From the NCBI GenBank assembly GCA_026261815.1, contig JAMPIT010000493.1, forward strand, positions 3,427,501 through 3,491,500: a stretch of DNA of 64,000 bases, written 5' to 3'. Below the pieces are notes generated by a model. It was given only the letters and a program-made list of their open reading frames with translations, was not told the origin of the DNA and ran no database searches. The stretch is from Monarcha castaneiventris obscurior. Taxonomy: Eukaryota > Chordata > Aves > Passeriformes > Monarchidae. Position 1 is the stretch's first letter. Every line of letters starts with the position of its first letter. A program made the position numbers and the translations under genes. Positions 32,791 through 44,585 of the stretch are shown here, piece after piece.

Positions 32791-33879
32791 CTGCTGGCTC
32801 CTTTGCTTTCCTTTGCCCCAGGTTTTGCCCCACACGTGAAGGATTATTTTGGTTTCTCCCATGGGATGAGACACGTCTCAGCACCGAGCCAGGCTGAGGG
32901 CACAGGGCAGCCCCCATCCCGACCCCTCCACGCTGAACCTGCAGCCTCTTTCTCCACAGGTCTGGCCCAGGACCTTTGCTGCTTCCCCAAGCTGCCCCCC
33001 ACACGGGACCAGCTCCCCTCTCCAGCAGGCTGGGCTCACTCACAGCACTGACACGTAAAAAATAAACTGCAAATGCCTTATTTTCATGGAAAATGAGGAA
33101 TGGGGATGTTCCCAAGCAGAGAGATTTGATTTTGTGCTCGCTGAATTAGGACACATCAGTGGCAACCTCCCGATGAGAAGCAGTTTCCCACCACCAGTGG
33201 ACGAATATTTAGGCAGTTTGAAGTAATTCCCCAGCTTCCCTCAGCAAAACACTTCAAGATCACCTTTTCCCAGCAAACATCCCCTGCAATTTCCAGTTTC
33301 TAGTAAAAAAAAAAGTGCTTTATATCAAATTCTCAACTATTTCTAGCTGTGGGCTGAAGGTTCACAGATATTAAATGGTACAGGAGGGTAAAGCTCCCAT
33401 TCTCCTGCCAGTCTGGGGCTCCTTTTGTCCTCCCTGTTTCCAGTTCTGACACCCATCCCTCAAATACAAAAAGTTCCATTTCCAATTCCGTTTCTGTTCT
33501 TCCAAATAATTTCCAAGACTCAGAGGGCTACGGAAGAGCAGCCACTGTTGTGCAGGGCCCACACCCCAAAATCCCCCTGAAAGGTCACACTGATTAAAAG
33601 ATTTGAATTTCTTTGAGGTTATTTTTTCAATTTTGGTTCAGTTTGATTTTTATTTTTCAGTTTAATTTTTGGGTTTTTTGTGGTTTATTGGCTGAAGAGG
33701 TTCTTACAGATAAAGGTTGCCTTGCACCCACTGGGGGTGGATGGAGAGAGGTTTGCTGGGCTGGAAGAACCTGTTGCCAACTGGGGGCAGAGGGAGGTGG
33801 GGTTTTTGCTGTATTTCCCAGGATTTTAGGCAGCATGTGCATGGATGGGGGTTTTGGTGGCTCTGCACTCTGGGCTGTG
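32791..33879. other. No gene recognised
   Basis: Unique sequence, AT-rich at 33050-33350 and T-rich at 33600-33700. No exon or repeat family seen. Confidence 0.5.
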
Positions 33880-34212
33880 GGGGAAAAACCTGCCCAGAGC
33901 AGCTCTGCCATGGAAAACCAGCCCAGAGCAGCTCTGCCAAACCAGCCAAGGGCAGCTCTGCCGGGAAAAACCAGCCCAGGGCAGCTCTGCCATGGAAAAC
34001 CTGCCCAGGGCAGCTCTGACATGGAAAACCAGCCCAGGGCAGCTCTGCCAAACCAGCCCAGGGCAGCTCTGCCAGGAAAACCGCCCAGGGCAGCTCTGCA
34101 GGAAAACCAGCCCAGGGCAGCTCTGCCAAACCAGCCCAGAGCAGCTCTGCCATGGAAAACCAGCCCAGGGCAGCTCTGCCATGGAAAACCTGCCCAGGGC
34201 AGCTCTGCCACA
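33880..34212. repeat. Minisatellite, 23-30 bp unit, 12 copies
   Basis: Twelve units built on CCAGCCCAGGGCAGCTCTGC, joined by GGAAAA, CCATGGAAAA or CCAAA linkers that make unit lengths vary. Each unit contains GGCAG-CT-CTGCC, a short inverted repeat. The array is nearly free of stops, which creates frames of more than 100 codons on both strands. Confidence 0.95.
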
Positions 34213-35230
34213 CTCACCCCCAGGCCTGGAGATGCTCACAGAGATGCTGTAAGCCCCGAGTGGGGTTTGCAGTGAATAAAGCCCTCCTGAGATGCTTTTG
34301 GAGCTGCAGGGGCCGGGGGAGGCTTTAAGAGACACATTTGGGCATTTGGCTGGTGCATTTCAGGGTGGCCCTGTGGCAGAGGGGACAGAGAGAGGCCACC
34401 CCTGAGCCCCCTGCCAGAGCCACCAGAGCAGCCCTGCCGTGGCTGCCTGAATAATGCATAAAGTACCAGGAATGACAGCTCCATCCTCAGCAGCTCCTGC
34501 AGCCCTGCTCCAGGCTCCAATCCCACCCATGGCTGGGAAGGGCTGATAAAAACCCAGCCACCATCCCAGAATCCAGAACCTGGGCGGGCTGGGGGCTGCC
34601 TCGGAGTTCCCAGCAAGCAGGAAAACAGCTATTAGGCTTTTTGAAGCCTTCTGAAAAGAATTAAAAGGGAATTAAGTTGCTCACTTCAGCTTAGTCAGTA
34701 CAAATAAACCTTCAGCTGCTGGATTAGCAATGCCAGAGCAGGAGCAGTGGCTGCTGGAATTTCTCTCTTTCCATTTTTTTCCTATTTTTTTTTTTTTATT
34801 CCTTTTTAGTTTCATTCTTGTCATTCAGGGCAACAGAGTGTCAAACCAGGCTGGATTTTCTCCAAGCAGGCTCTGCCTTTGCAGCCACGGTGCTATTGCT
34901 GTCATCCCTCATGGAAATAAAGGAAGAAGCAAAACCAACCAAACCAAAACCTTCATCCCAATTCACACCAGTGCCTTTCACCCCCACAAGAATGCAATGC
35001 AGAGCTCATTTTTCATCTGATGTTGGACAATACCAGGAAAATAAATGAGCAGTTTGCTCTGCACGGCTGGAATCCAGAGCAGGGCTGGCACAAAGGCAGC
35101 CAGGGTGGTCCAACTCTTCCCTGGATAACTGAATAAATGTGAGGAAAACTGATTTCTTCAGGTACATGGCAGGCCTCAGTTTCCCCCTACTGCAAAATCC
35201 CACTGCTGTTTTCTTCAGTGCATGGGTGCA
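34213..35230. other. No gene recognised; poly-T tract
   Basis: Contains T-rich runs at about 34776-34810. Otherwise unique; no exon seen. Confidence 0.5.
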
Positions 35231-35722
35231 CAGAATCATTTAGGTTGGAAAAGACCTTTAAAATCCAGTTTTTAACTGGATTTTAACCATTAACCCAGCA
35301 CTGCATGACTGGATATCAACTTTTAAATCTGCTTATTTCTATAAATACATATATATAGATATGGATCTATAGATATATAGATATATAGATATAGATATAG
35401 ATATAGATATAGATATAGATATAGATATAGATATAGATATAGATATCTAATCCTGGAAGCAGGGAATCATTTTGGTTGGGAAGGACCTTTAAGATCATCG
35501 AGTGCAACTGTTAACCCAGCACTGCAGGATTGGGTATCAGCCTGCAAATCTGCCTATTTTATTTATATAAAAATGTATATAATTATGGAAGCACAGAAAT
35601 GTTAAGGTTGGGAAGGACCTTTAAGATGATCATCGAGTCCAACTGCTAACCCAGCTCTGCAGGATTGGGCACCAGCCTGCAAAGTTGTCTCTATGTCTAT
35701 ATCTGCACACACACACATAAAT
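35231..35722 (-). repeat. Triplicated CR1 3' end with AT-rich simple repeats
   Basis: Three tandem units (35231-35446, 35455-35586, 35587-35722). Each begins with the reversed CR1 tail (AATCATTTAGGTTGGAAAAG or a diverged form), includes AACCCAGCACTGCA and CAGCCTGCAAATCTGCCTAT, and ends in an AT-rich simple repeat. The first unit's simple repeat has expanded to (AGATAT)n at 35345-35446. Period of the last two units is about 132 bp, so this is a tandem duplication of one CR1 tail rather than three independent insertions. Confidence 0.88.
35345..35446. repeat. Microsatellite (AGATAT)n
   Basis: About 100 bp of AGATAT/TATAGA repeats, purest at 35388-35446 and probably polymorphic. Confidence 0.95.
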
Positions 35723-37337
35723 GCTATTTATAGTGGCAAAAATGGGAATGTCTGGCTGAGGAGCAGGACAGACCCACTCAGAAGGGGTCACAGCATTGCA
35801 GCCTGGAGCTGCACTTCCTGAGTTAAACCTGAGCAGGAGGCAGGACAAACAGCCAGGAAAGTGTCTGCTTTGAGGCTGAAGTGGGTACTGGATCCGAGGG
35901 GGATCCAGTGAGCCCTGGGGTTTTCCATCATTCTGGGTGCAGATGCTTCATTTGGGCTCTCTCCATGTGCAGCCAGCAAAGTGCTGGACACCAGCTGGGG
36001 CCACTTAAGCTGGGCTTTCGTTGTTTCCCTGAGCAGGGTTTTAAGCAGAGCCTTGAGCCCCACCAGCCCTTGGTGCTGGTCAGGTTTAACCACCTCCAGT
36101 GCTCTCCCAGCAGGATCCAGCTTCACCAGGGAGCCAAAACCCACACCCAAAACGCTCCTGCCGACACTCAGCTCCCACTCCCTGCTGCTGGATGGGGACC
36201 TGAGGCCTAAACTCGGCCTGTGTGGGGTGAAGAGGTGGGTTCTTGGCACAGGGAAATACCCACATGTCTGAACATCCCGGCTGAGCGGTGCCCTGCCACC
36301 TCATCCCCTGCAAGACACATCTTCCCAAGGGTGGGGACGGAGCTCAGGGAGCTTGTGCACACCAGGGTGGGCTTTTGGGTGGTCTCAAGAAGACCCCTGG
36401 CTGCTGTTCCAGAGCAGAGGGAGCTCACCAGGGAGTGCCAGCCCCGCGGGGTTTGCAGGGAGGGAGCTGCAGATTCCGTACCAGGTGAGAGTGAGGAGCC
36501 CACACGCCACAGACCCTCCCTGCCTCTGAATCAGCAAGAAACCCGGGCACAGCTGAGCAAATACCACCCCCACATGCAGTTACAAATTGGCTAAACCCCA
36601 TCTTTTGCTGTTTGCAGAGCTCTTTCAGGGCAGGCTCAGCAGCTGGGACGTTATTCCTCCTCAGCACCCTGCTTGTGGGTGCTGCGAGTCCTGTGGGGAC
36701 CTTGCTGTACCAGGAACCCAAGGAATGAAGGATTTCCTTGACCCTGAAGCTGCAATCTGCTGCTCCCAGTCATTTTCCCAGTCCCTTTTCCTATCCCAGC
36801 CACTTCCAGTGCTGCTCCCTGCTAATGTCCCTGTTTGCTCAGGATGTTTTCCCAAGCAGCAGCCCAAAGGAGAGGTTCAAAGGCAGCTGGAGCAAACACA
36901 TTTCAAAGGCTCAGGGAAACATTTACAGCCCTGAGCATTTGCTCTGGATGCAGCACCCAGTGCAGACCCTGCCTGTGCTCTCAGGCACCCTCCTGCTCTT
37001 CTCTCTGCCCCCAAAAAGATGAGCAGTGGGCTGAGAGCTGGGTGGACCAGAGAAAAAACCCTACTAAAGGTTCCTGAGGCAGGTAAAACACTCTGACATG
37101 GGCTAGAATGGACACTGACACTGCCTGAAAGCTCCACAGCACCTCAGAGCTGGTAGGGGAAGGTTTTCCTGACTGTGAGGGGATGCTGGACAGTGGGCAA
37201 TGCTCAGATGAAGCAGGAAAGGAGGGAGATGCTGAGATTCGCTCTCCAGAAAGGTCCCACACCTGGCACAATGAGGCACAGATAATGATGGGCACAGATC
37301 AGTGCTTCCAGCCTGATCCTGGGCCCTGGAATCATCT
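35723..37337. other. No gene or repeat recognised
   Basis: GC-rich, with overlapping meaningless frames. Nothing identifiable. Confidence 0.5.
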
Positions 37338-37566
37338 CACAGAATTCTTTGGGCTTCAAAAGACCTCCAGGATCATTGAGTCCAACCTTTGCCAGATCTA
37401 CACACTGACAGCCAGACCACACCATTATGTGCCTTGTCCAGGTGTTTCTTGAACACCTCCAGGGATGGTGAATCCATCACCTCCCTGGGCAGCCCTTTCC
37501 AATGCTTGACGACCTTTCCCATGGAAAAACTCTTCCTGATGATCAACCTGAACCATTGTCCCGATG
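37338..37566 (-). mobile_element. CR1 LINE 3' fragment
   Basis: Reversed CR1: CACAGAATTCTTTGGG, CAGGATCATTGAGTCCAACC, ACACCTCCAGGGATGGTGA, CCTGGGCAGCCCTTTCC and AAACTCTTCCTGATGATCAA. Confidence 0.93.
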
Positions 37567-40500
37567 GTAAACAAAGACATTTGCTGTTAGCACTGAGCTG
37601 CTTGAGCTGAGGGCTGAGCTATCAAACCATGTTCCTCTTGCAGAGCCTGGAGAGGAGGAGAAGGATCAGGAATTTCAACCCCAGCGTGCCCAGGGAGAGG
37701 GCTGGGAGGGAGTGAGGGTGGCAGAGCAAAGGGGAGAGACAGATCCCACTTGGAACATCTTTGCTGCACCGAAAAGTGCTGTAACTGCTGTGAACAACAC
37801 CCAGGGAAGTGTTAAAATGGGGTTAAAAACTTCCCCCTCTTGCAGCCTGGGGCTGGCATCACCCTGGGTCGGGGCAGGGACTCACTGGCTGCAGCAGGAG
37901 CATCACCCAGGGCTTTAACAGAGGGATTCCCACCAGGGAGAAGAGCATTCACCCAGTGCTGCCCTCTTACCAAGTCTTTACGCATCCCTTATTTTCCAAA
38001 CTTCTGCTTTCTTGAATGTGGACAGCACTGAGCCCCTCCACGCCACTACCACAGGTGGAGGACGTGTCACACACCGGGGACAAACCCCAGAGCTGCCCCT
38101 TTCTGCCCCCCAGCAGGGAGCTGGTCCAGCCAGGCTGCAGGCCTTGCCTCACTCCTGCACCCCAGGGTGAAACACCCATCCAGCACTCCCCAAAACCAGT
38201 GGGAACTGACCTGCCAACAACGTAGGAGTGAAGGAGCAGCAGCTCCTTCAAGGAAAGGCTTTGCTGCTGCTGCTGAGCTGCCAAGCCCTGGTGCCTCTCC
38301 CTCTGATGCTATTCAGCCTGGCAATGTCTTTTCCATTAAACTCCCTGGCTTTCCAGGCCCTGCACTGCCTGGCGTGTGATACTCAGGCTGTTCAGGGGAT
38401 GTTGCATCCCTGCCTTCCCCTCCTGCCGCTCACCTCCGGGCAATAGTGAGGTCTGTGTGTGCTCCTTCCCTCTCTGGATCCTGCAGCCAGTCAGGGTCAG
38501 GATGGGAGCAGCAGGGCCCTCATGGGGGCTCAGAAGCACCTTGGGTTTCTTTGAGGGTGGCCAGAGACCAGAACTGCTTTTTATGAGCCCCCTGGGACGG
38601 GTGGTGCAGGAAAAAGGGCAAAAAATGTCTGGGGAGGGTCCTGCTCCTGTGGGTTCAGCTGCCCCTGAGTGGGTTTTGTCTTTGCCTTGGCTTTGTGGGC
38701 AGGGAAAGAAAAGCATGAACTGGCTGTGCCTTCAGACACCCATTTCCATTGCTGCTGGGGCCACAGGGAGCGTGCAAAGCCTCTGGACATCTGGGCACGA
38801 GTCTTGTCCCTGCAGAGCCCAGAGCATCCCCCCTTCTCCTCCTAGGCTGGAGAAATCCAGCTCAGTAACCCCTGTGACAGCGCCCACGGGCTGCAGCTCA
38901 GGGGTTTGTCTGGGACACAAACCGGACAAAGGGACAGTGGCAGGTGGGGCAGGGAACACATCAGGCAGTGTGGGCTCAGCTCGTTCCCCACAGGAACCCG
39001 CTGGGTTTGGGAGCCTCCCCTGCGTGTTCCCAGCAAATGCACAGGCACGGCTGCAGAGCTGCCTGACAAGTGATGAATTTGGCCCTGGCCTAAAAATGTC
39101 AGTTGATGTTCTCCTTCCCCATGACAAACGTGCTGGGGTTTGATGGAAATCAAACTGGGAGCAGCTCACGGAAGCTCCAAACACAGGCACCGCAACCGAA
39201 CTGTCCAATAAAATTTTAACCCTTGATCATCCTCTCTTTCCATAGATCATTTATGCTTTTTCAAGACAGAGGAAATAGAAATGCCTTCTTTTCAAGCAGC
39301 TGCCTCGTGGCCCAGGCCAGTGGTGACACAGAGGCAGCTCAGAAGCTCTGGGGAGGGGGGACAGGGCTGGAAAACCTGGAGCAAAGAGCATCCAACCCCT
39401 CTGGAGCACCAACCTGCTGCCCCAGCCTGGAGCCGGTGCACAGAGTCACTGGGATGAGCCTCGTCCTGCTAATGAAATAATTGAACTTGATTGCCTGCCC
39501 TACTCGGATCATGGCCAATATCCATCACAGAAACCTCATCCACCAGGAGATTTATTTGTTAATGAGGGAGGGAAAATAAGAGCTTGGCTCTGCTGCCAAA
39601 AACAGCCCTGGAGCTCGTGGGGGTGTGCATGGAGTGAGCTGGGAGCAGAGGGCACCAGGACCAGTCCTGGGAGGCTCAGGCTGCTCCTGGACTGGGGGTG
39701 ATGGTTTGTTCTGGGCTCACAAAGCGCTGAGGGCTTAAAAGAGGCTGGACGGGCAATGCCCCAGTTCCCATTCTCCAGCTCTGATTAATGGGGTTTGCTC
39801 CCTGCACCCTCATTACCTGACCAGGGGGAACAGCTCAGCCACTCCTAAGGAAAAACAATGAGCAAGCAGAAAGAGAATAATGCCTGTAATAGACCTTCGC
39901 TAATAAAATCCATGACAAGGATAATAAATGAACCTTTCCTCGGCTGTCCTGCCTGTCCCATAAACCATCCCTTGCTCTAAAGCACCAGTGAATTTTTTCT
40001 CTTTTCCAACACCGAGAAGGTTCAGCAGCCTGGCACAGCAGGATTTTATTCCAGCTTGGAGCAAAGCATCTGGATCTGATCTCAAGGACCAGATCCTCAT
40101 AAAGGGTGGAAATCTGTGAGCAGCTGCCACTCCTCACTGGCACATCCAGGCTGAAAATAAACTTGTTTGAGGGATTTAGAGTGTGTTTTCCAGTTGCATC
40201 CTCTGGACTCCAGATATTTTAGATTTTGATGTTGTATATTAATTCTTCCTGGATGTTATCAAGGTAACCAGTGAGCTGGGATCCACAAGTTCATCCCACA
40301 TCCCTGGGCTGCAGGGGGAAAGTCCCTGTGTTCATTAACAAATAAAATGAAAACCACAAGTTTTGCTTGGACATAAGCAAAATCTTAAGTTTCAGTTGCT
40401 GAACATGGGGCAAAACCTGGGTTTGCTGGAGGTGTGGGCCTGCATCCCCGGGATGTCACTCCTGGGGCTCCTGGGATGGGCCACAAACCCCGCAGACAGC

Positions 40501-41369
40501 AAACCCTCTGAGTCTGCCATGCATTGATCAAGATATACAGGATATTTCCATGGAAATTAATCAGCTCATCAACAATCTGCAGATGGAGCAAGGGCCAAAC
40601 CCTCTCAATAACCAGGGCAAACTCCTCTCACAGCCCTGGTTCTTACACATCCCCTGTTCTGCAGCCGCCCCGGGCTTTGTCCCTGTGGCCATTGCAGGGG
40701 CACACCCCTCCTCCAGCCCCAGCGAGGTCTAGGCCACAGCACACTGATCCCTAAACAGGTTTGAAAAATCAAACCAGACCTTTCCCCTTCCCAGGGCACA
40801 GGCAGCTCCACAGGAGGATCCATCCGGACGCTGCAGCCGTGTGTGCCCAGCTCCCCTCATCCCCCGTCACTGACACCAAAGGCAAAACCTGCCCAGGACC
40901 ATTTTGCCCCTCTTATTTTCCACTTTCATGTTTTTGCCCATCCCTTCTCTCTGGCAATGTGCTCCTACCCAACCGAAGTTGGAGGGTCAGAGCATTTAAA
41001 TCCATTTCCACAGCATACATTTAACTGGACAGGTTTTGCTTTAAACTCCAGTACCCTCCTGGGGATCCATCACCAAAATCCATCCACTTCCCATTTGTTG
41101 CTAATGGGAAGGAAGATGAGTTTTGAATAATTAAAAAGTGGCTCCTCTCTGCCTGCTCCTGGACAGAGCACAGGAGGTGCTGCTGCTCTGCCCCTGCTCC
41201 AGGATCCCAGCACCTCTGGTAACCCTGAAACCCTCCTAAACTATTTACCAATCCTGCAACTGTCTCAAATATTTACTGAGGCTCCTCTAAACTATTTAGG
41301 AACCCTACGAAACCCCAAACTATTTATAGAAACACAAAACATGCCAGGGTTTCACCGCCATCATCATAA
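37567..41369. other. No gene recognised; AT-rich block near 39.8-40.4 kb
   Basis: Mainly GC-rich. 39840-40370 and 40520-40580 are AT-rich and unique. No splice-supported coding exon was recognised. Confidence 0.5.
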
Positions 41370-41443
41370 ATAAATTTCTTCCTTGCATCTAGTCTGAATC
41401 AACCCTCTTAGTTTAAAGCCATCATCCTGTCCTGTCACGATGA
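41370..41443 (-). mobile_element. CR1 LINE short fragment
   Basis: Reversed CR1 remnant: AAATTTCTTCC, CTAGTCTGAATCAACCCTC, GTTTAAAGCCATCATCC and GTCCTGTCACGATGAGC. Both ends are lost. Confidence 0.8.
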
Positions 41444-41639
41444 GCACCAGAGGAAACCAGAGCTAAACCAAAAAAATGGTGTTAATAAAGGAGCCTGGGA
41501 ACTGATGTTTTGCAGCTTGAAGCTCTTCCACACCCCAGTCTGGAGCTGCTCCATCTCTGGAGGGCTGGCCTGCCCAGGCACGTTGGATGGCACTCGCTTC
41601 CCCTCGCAAGGGCAGGGGGAAAAGTGATGACAAGTTCCT

Positions 41640-42330
41640 CCAGTTAATTAAAATCCCCACTTCAACAACACAGCAGAGCTTTCGAACTAATGTAGGAGCG
41701 TTTATTCATTTTGTCCCGGCACAATCTCTGTGGAAATGTAAAATTCAGCTCCTGTATGATTTTCTCTTCGCATTGACTGGAAGGAGAAAGAACGAATAGA
41801 TTCTGCTAAATTAATTATCAGCATTGATTTCTTGTCCTTTTTATATTTTTATCCCAAGACAGAAGAGCCCTCAGTAACTTTGAAGAATCTCCAGCACTCG
41901 GGCTTGGAAAATTGATCTAGCAGTTTCTGTGAAGCAGCATTTCCAAGCTCCCCTTCCTCAAAAATACACTCTAAATGTTAATTTGTATGCTCGAAAGGAA
42001 CCAGGTGATTTGTCATTATATTTGCCTCCTCTCCCAGATGTAGCTACTCGTTCCCTTCTTAATTGATTTTCATATTTAGATTCAGTTCTAGGGAAAGTAA
42101 TTTGGGGACTGAATCGGGGAGAGAATTAATAGCTGACAACAAATGGGAACTTGGATGGGACTTCATTAGGGCCATCCGAGTGCCCAGACTGGGCCTCTCT
42201 TCCTCCAGCACTTTCATTTTCGTCATCTATTATAAATCATTATGGCGAAAAATAGCAACAGAATAGAGACTCCTCACTGCTTCTGCAAAGCTGAGGCAAG
42301 AGCTGCCAGATAAAGGGGAAGAAATTGCAA
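41640..42330. promoter_or_regulatory. Candidate conserved enhancer block
   Basis: About 700 bp of AT-rich, non-repetitive sequence with sharp compositional edges in a GC-rich, CR1-rich neighbourhood. It holds homeodomain-type cores TTAATTAA at 41644-41651 and TAATTA at 41812-41817, plus AGATAA at about 42309. No open frame of note and no repeat identity. This is the look of a vertebrate conserved non-coding element, but conservation cannot be seen here. Confidence 0.4.
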
Positions 42331-42602
42331 ACATTCGTTGGAATACAAGGCCTGGAGGGTCCTTCCTGGCTCCATCCGCCGTTGCTGGTGGGAGGTCAGG
42401 CGTACAGGAGCAGGGGATCCCTGCAGCCAGACCCAAAGCCCAGGGGGATCATCCCATGTGGGATGTGTGTCCCCAGCTAGGCATCACCCTGGGATGTGTC
42501 CCCATCTCCAGCTGCACCAGGATCTGATGGGGAGGGGACAGGAGCCCAGGGAGGCGCCAGGATTTTGACAGAAGAGATCCCGTGTCCCAAAGGCACCGGG
42601 GG

Positions 42603-43038
42603 TGATGCCTTGAGAGGCCTCCTGGAAACAGAGACTAGACAGGATAAGGGAATAAACGTCGGTGTTTATTTAAGAGGCCTTCAAAGGTACCCCCTGGGAG
42701 CCAGAGGCCGCTGCCAGGATGGACCCTGAGGTGGACGACAGGTCACGAGTTCTTCACACTTTTATAGGTTTGGTTCATTTGCATATCAGGGTTAATTCTC
42801 CAATTAAAGCTTCAGTTTAATGATGTATTTCCCCTCAGCTTGCCCCCGTTTAGAGGCTTTTGGTTTATACTTTTTGGGCCTAGAACGGTCTGGGTGTGCT
42901 TGGAGAGCAAGCCCAGAGAGGCTTTGTTATGTCTGCCTAGCACAGAGAGCAGAAATTAACAGGCTACAAGAAACTTCAGAGTTACACACTGGGCAGGACA
43001 GGATTTGAAAAATATGAAAGTTAAAACCTAAGACATCA
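42603..43038 (-). mobile_element. Endogenous retrovirus LTR, minus orientation (436 bp)
   Basis: On the minus strand it begins TGATGTCTTAGG and ends AGGCATCA, giving TGATG/CATCA inverted ends. In that sense it has a TATA box (TATAAAAG, 42766-42759) and then AATAAA at 42670-42665 near the 3' end, in the right order for U3-R-U5. No convincing target duplication flanks it (GGGGG left, GGAGA right) and no internal retroviral sequence is present, so it is a solo LTR of undetermined class. Confidence 0.82.
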
Positions 43039-44060
43039 GGAGAAGTGCAGCCACAAGAAGCTGCAGGGAAATCTGGGATAACAGCATCCCAGCCCTTTTC
43101 CTGCCAGCACCCACAGCCTGCAGCTCCCTTTGCCCACAGAGGACAAACAGCAGTGCTCGTGTCCCCTCCTTGCCTGGGAACCTCGAAGCCAATGGGATGC
43201 TCGTGGTGGCTGAATTCCTATGGACTTTGGCTGGGAGAAGCCTGAAGCCCAAGAGCCCCTGGTGCAGCCGAGCCCTCGGGACCGCTCTGAGCATCCCAGG
43301 GCAGCTCCACCGGGGTGCCACGGGCCAGGAAAGGCTTTGGCAGCCTCTCCCATTCCAGAGCTCTCCTCAGCATTACTTAATTAACAGCCAGGAGGGTACC
43401 AGGCAGGGCAGCAGAGCTCCAGCTGATGGGAATCAGCACAGCAGCAGAAGTTCCCTGGCTCGATCATCTCAGGGAGCTGCACTTCCACTCACACTTTTAG
43501 CACCTGGATTTTTAAAAAACAAAAAACATGCCCAAACCAACCCATCTTTTAAAGAAGAGTTGGTTTTTCTACCAGTGAATTTCATTTTAGGGCTGGTCCA
43601 ACCCTGTCTGACTGGAGAATGTTTCATCCTCTCTTCTAAACAGTTAATTCTTCTATAAATTAACTTGCACACTGTCACAGTACATTACCTCACCTTGGAA
43701 TATTTTTATTCTGAACTTGCCGTGGCTGATGAATGGAACAATGCTTGGATTTTCTCTGGGGGTCTTTTACCCATAATGTAACCTATTAAAATACAGCTGA
43801 CTGCAGAAGAAACAGCACTTCTTCAACAGGGCCCTGGTCACCCAGCGAAACCCAGATAATGAAGAATGGTTTGTGGCAAAAGTGTTAAATCAGCAGCTCT
43901 TGTATGGACCGGCTCTGGGATTTCCTGTAATGGTTGGGAATTGCCAGGACCACCAGCAGGCTGGGAAGCAGGGGGCCCCGGGAGGGGAATGGCATGAATG
44001 GCACCTCGAGGGGTGACAACTCAGCTGAGCCCTGGCAGTGACCATGTCCTGCCCACCTGC
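43039..44060. other. No gene recognised
   Basis: Unique; AT-rich at 43480-43800. Nothing identifiable. Confidence 0.5.
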
Positions 44061-44585
44061 CGTGGGTGGGAGCTGTACCTGCTCTGTGGCCAGGGGGGCT
44101 GTACCTGCCATGGCCAGGGAGCTGTACCCGCTCTGTGGCCAGGGGGCTGTACCTGCTGTGGCCAGGGAGCTGTACCTGCCGTGGGTGGGAGCTGTACCTG
44201 CTCTGTGGCCAGGGAGCTGTACCTGCTGTGGCCAGGGAGCTGTACCTGCTGTGGCCAGGGAGCTGTACCTGCTGTGGCCAGGGAGCTGTACCTGCTGTGG
44301 CCAGGGAGCTGTACCTGCTCTGTGGCCAGGGAGCTGTACCTGCCGTGGGTGGGAGCTGTACCTGCTCTGTGGCCAGGGAGCTGTACCTGCCGTGGGTGGG
44401 AGCTGTACCTGCTCTGTGCCCAGGGAGCTGTACCTGCCGTGGCCAGGGAGCTGTAACTGCTCCGTGGCCAGGGAGCTGTACCTGCTGTGGCCAGGGAGCT
44501 GTACCTGCCATGCCCAGGGAGCTGTACCTGCTCTGTGGCCAGGGAGCTGTACCTGCCGTGGCCAGGGAGCTGTAACTGCTCCGTG
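44061..44585. repeat. Minisatellite, 23-26 bp unit, 22 copies
   Basis: Twenty-two copies of GGGAGCTGTACCTGC joined to CGTGGGT, TGTGGCCA, or TCTGTGGCCA. The mix of linkers gives a variant-repeat pattern, with a homogeneous block of TGTGGCCA units at 44221-44310. Stop-free frames on both strands (up to 351 codons on the minus strand) are artefacts of the array. Confidence 0.97.
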
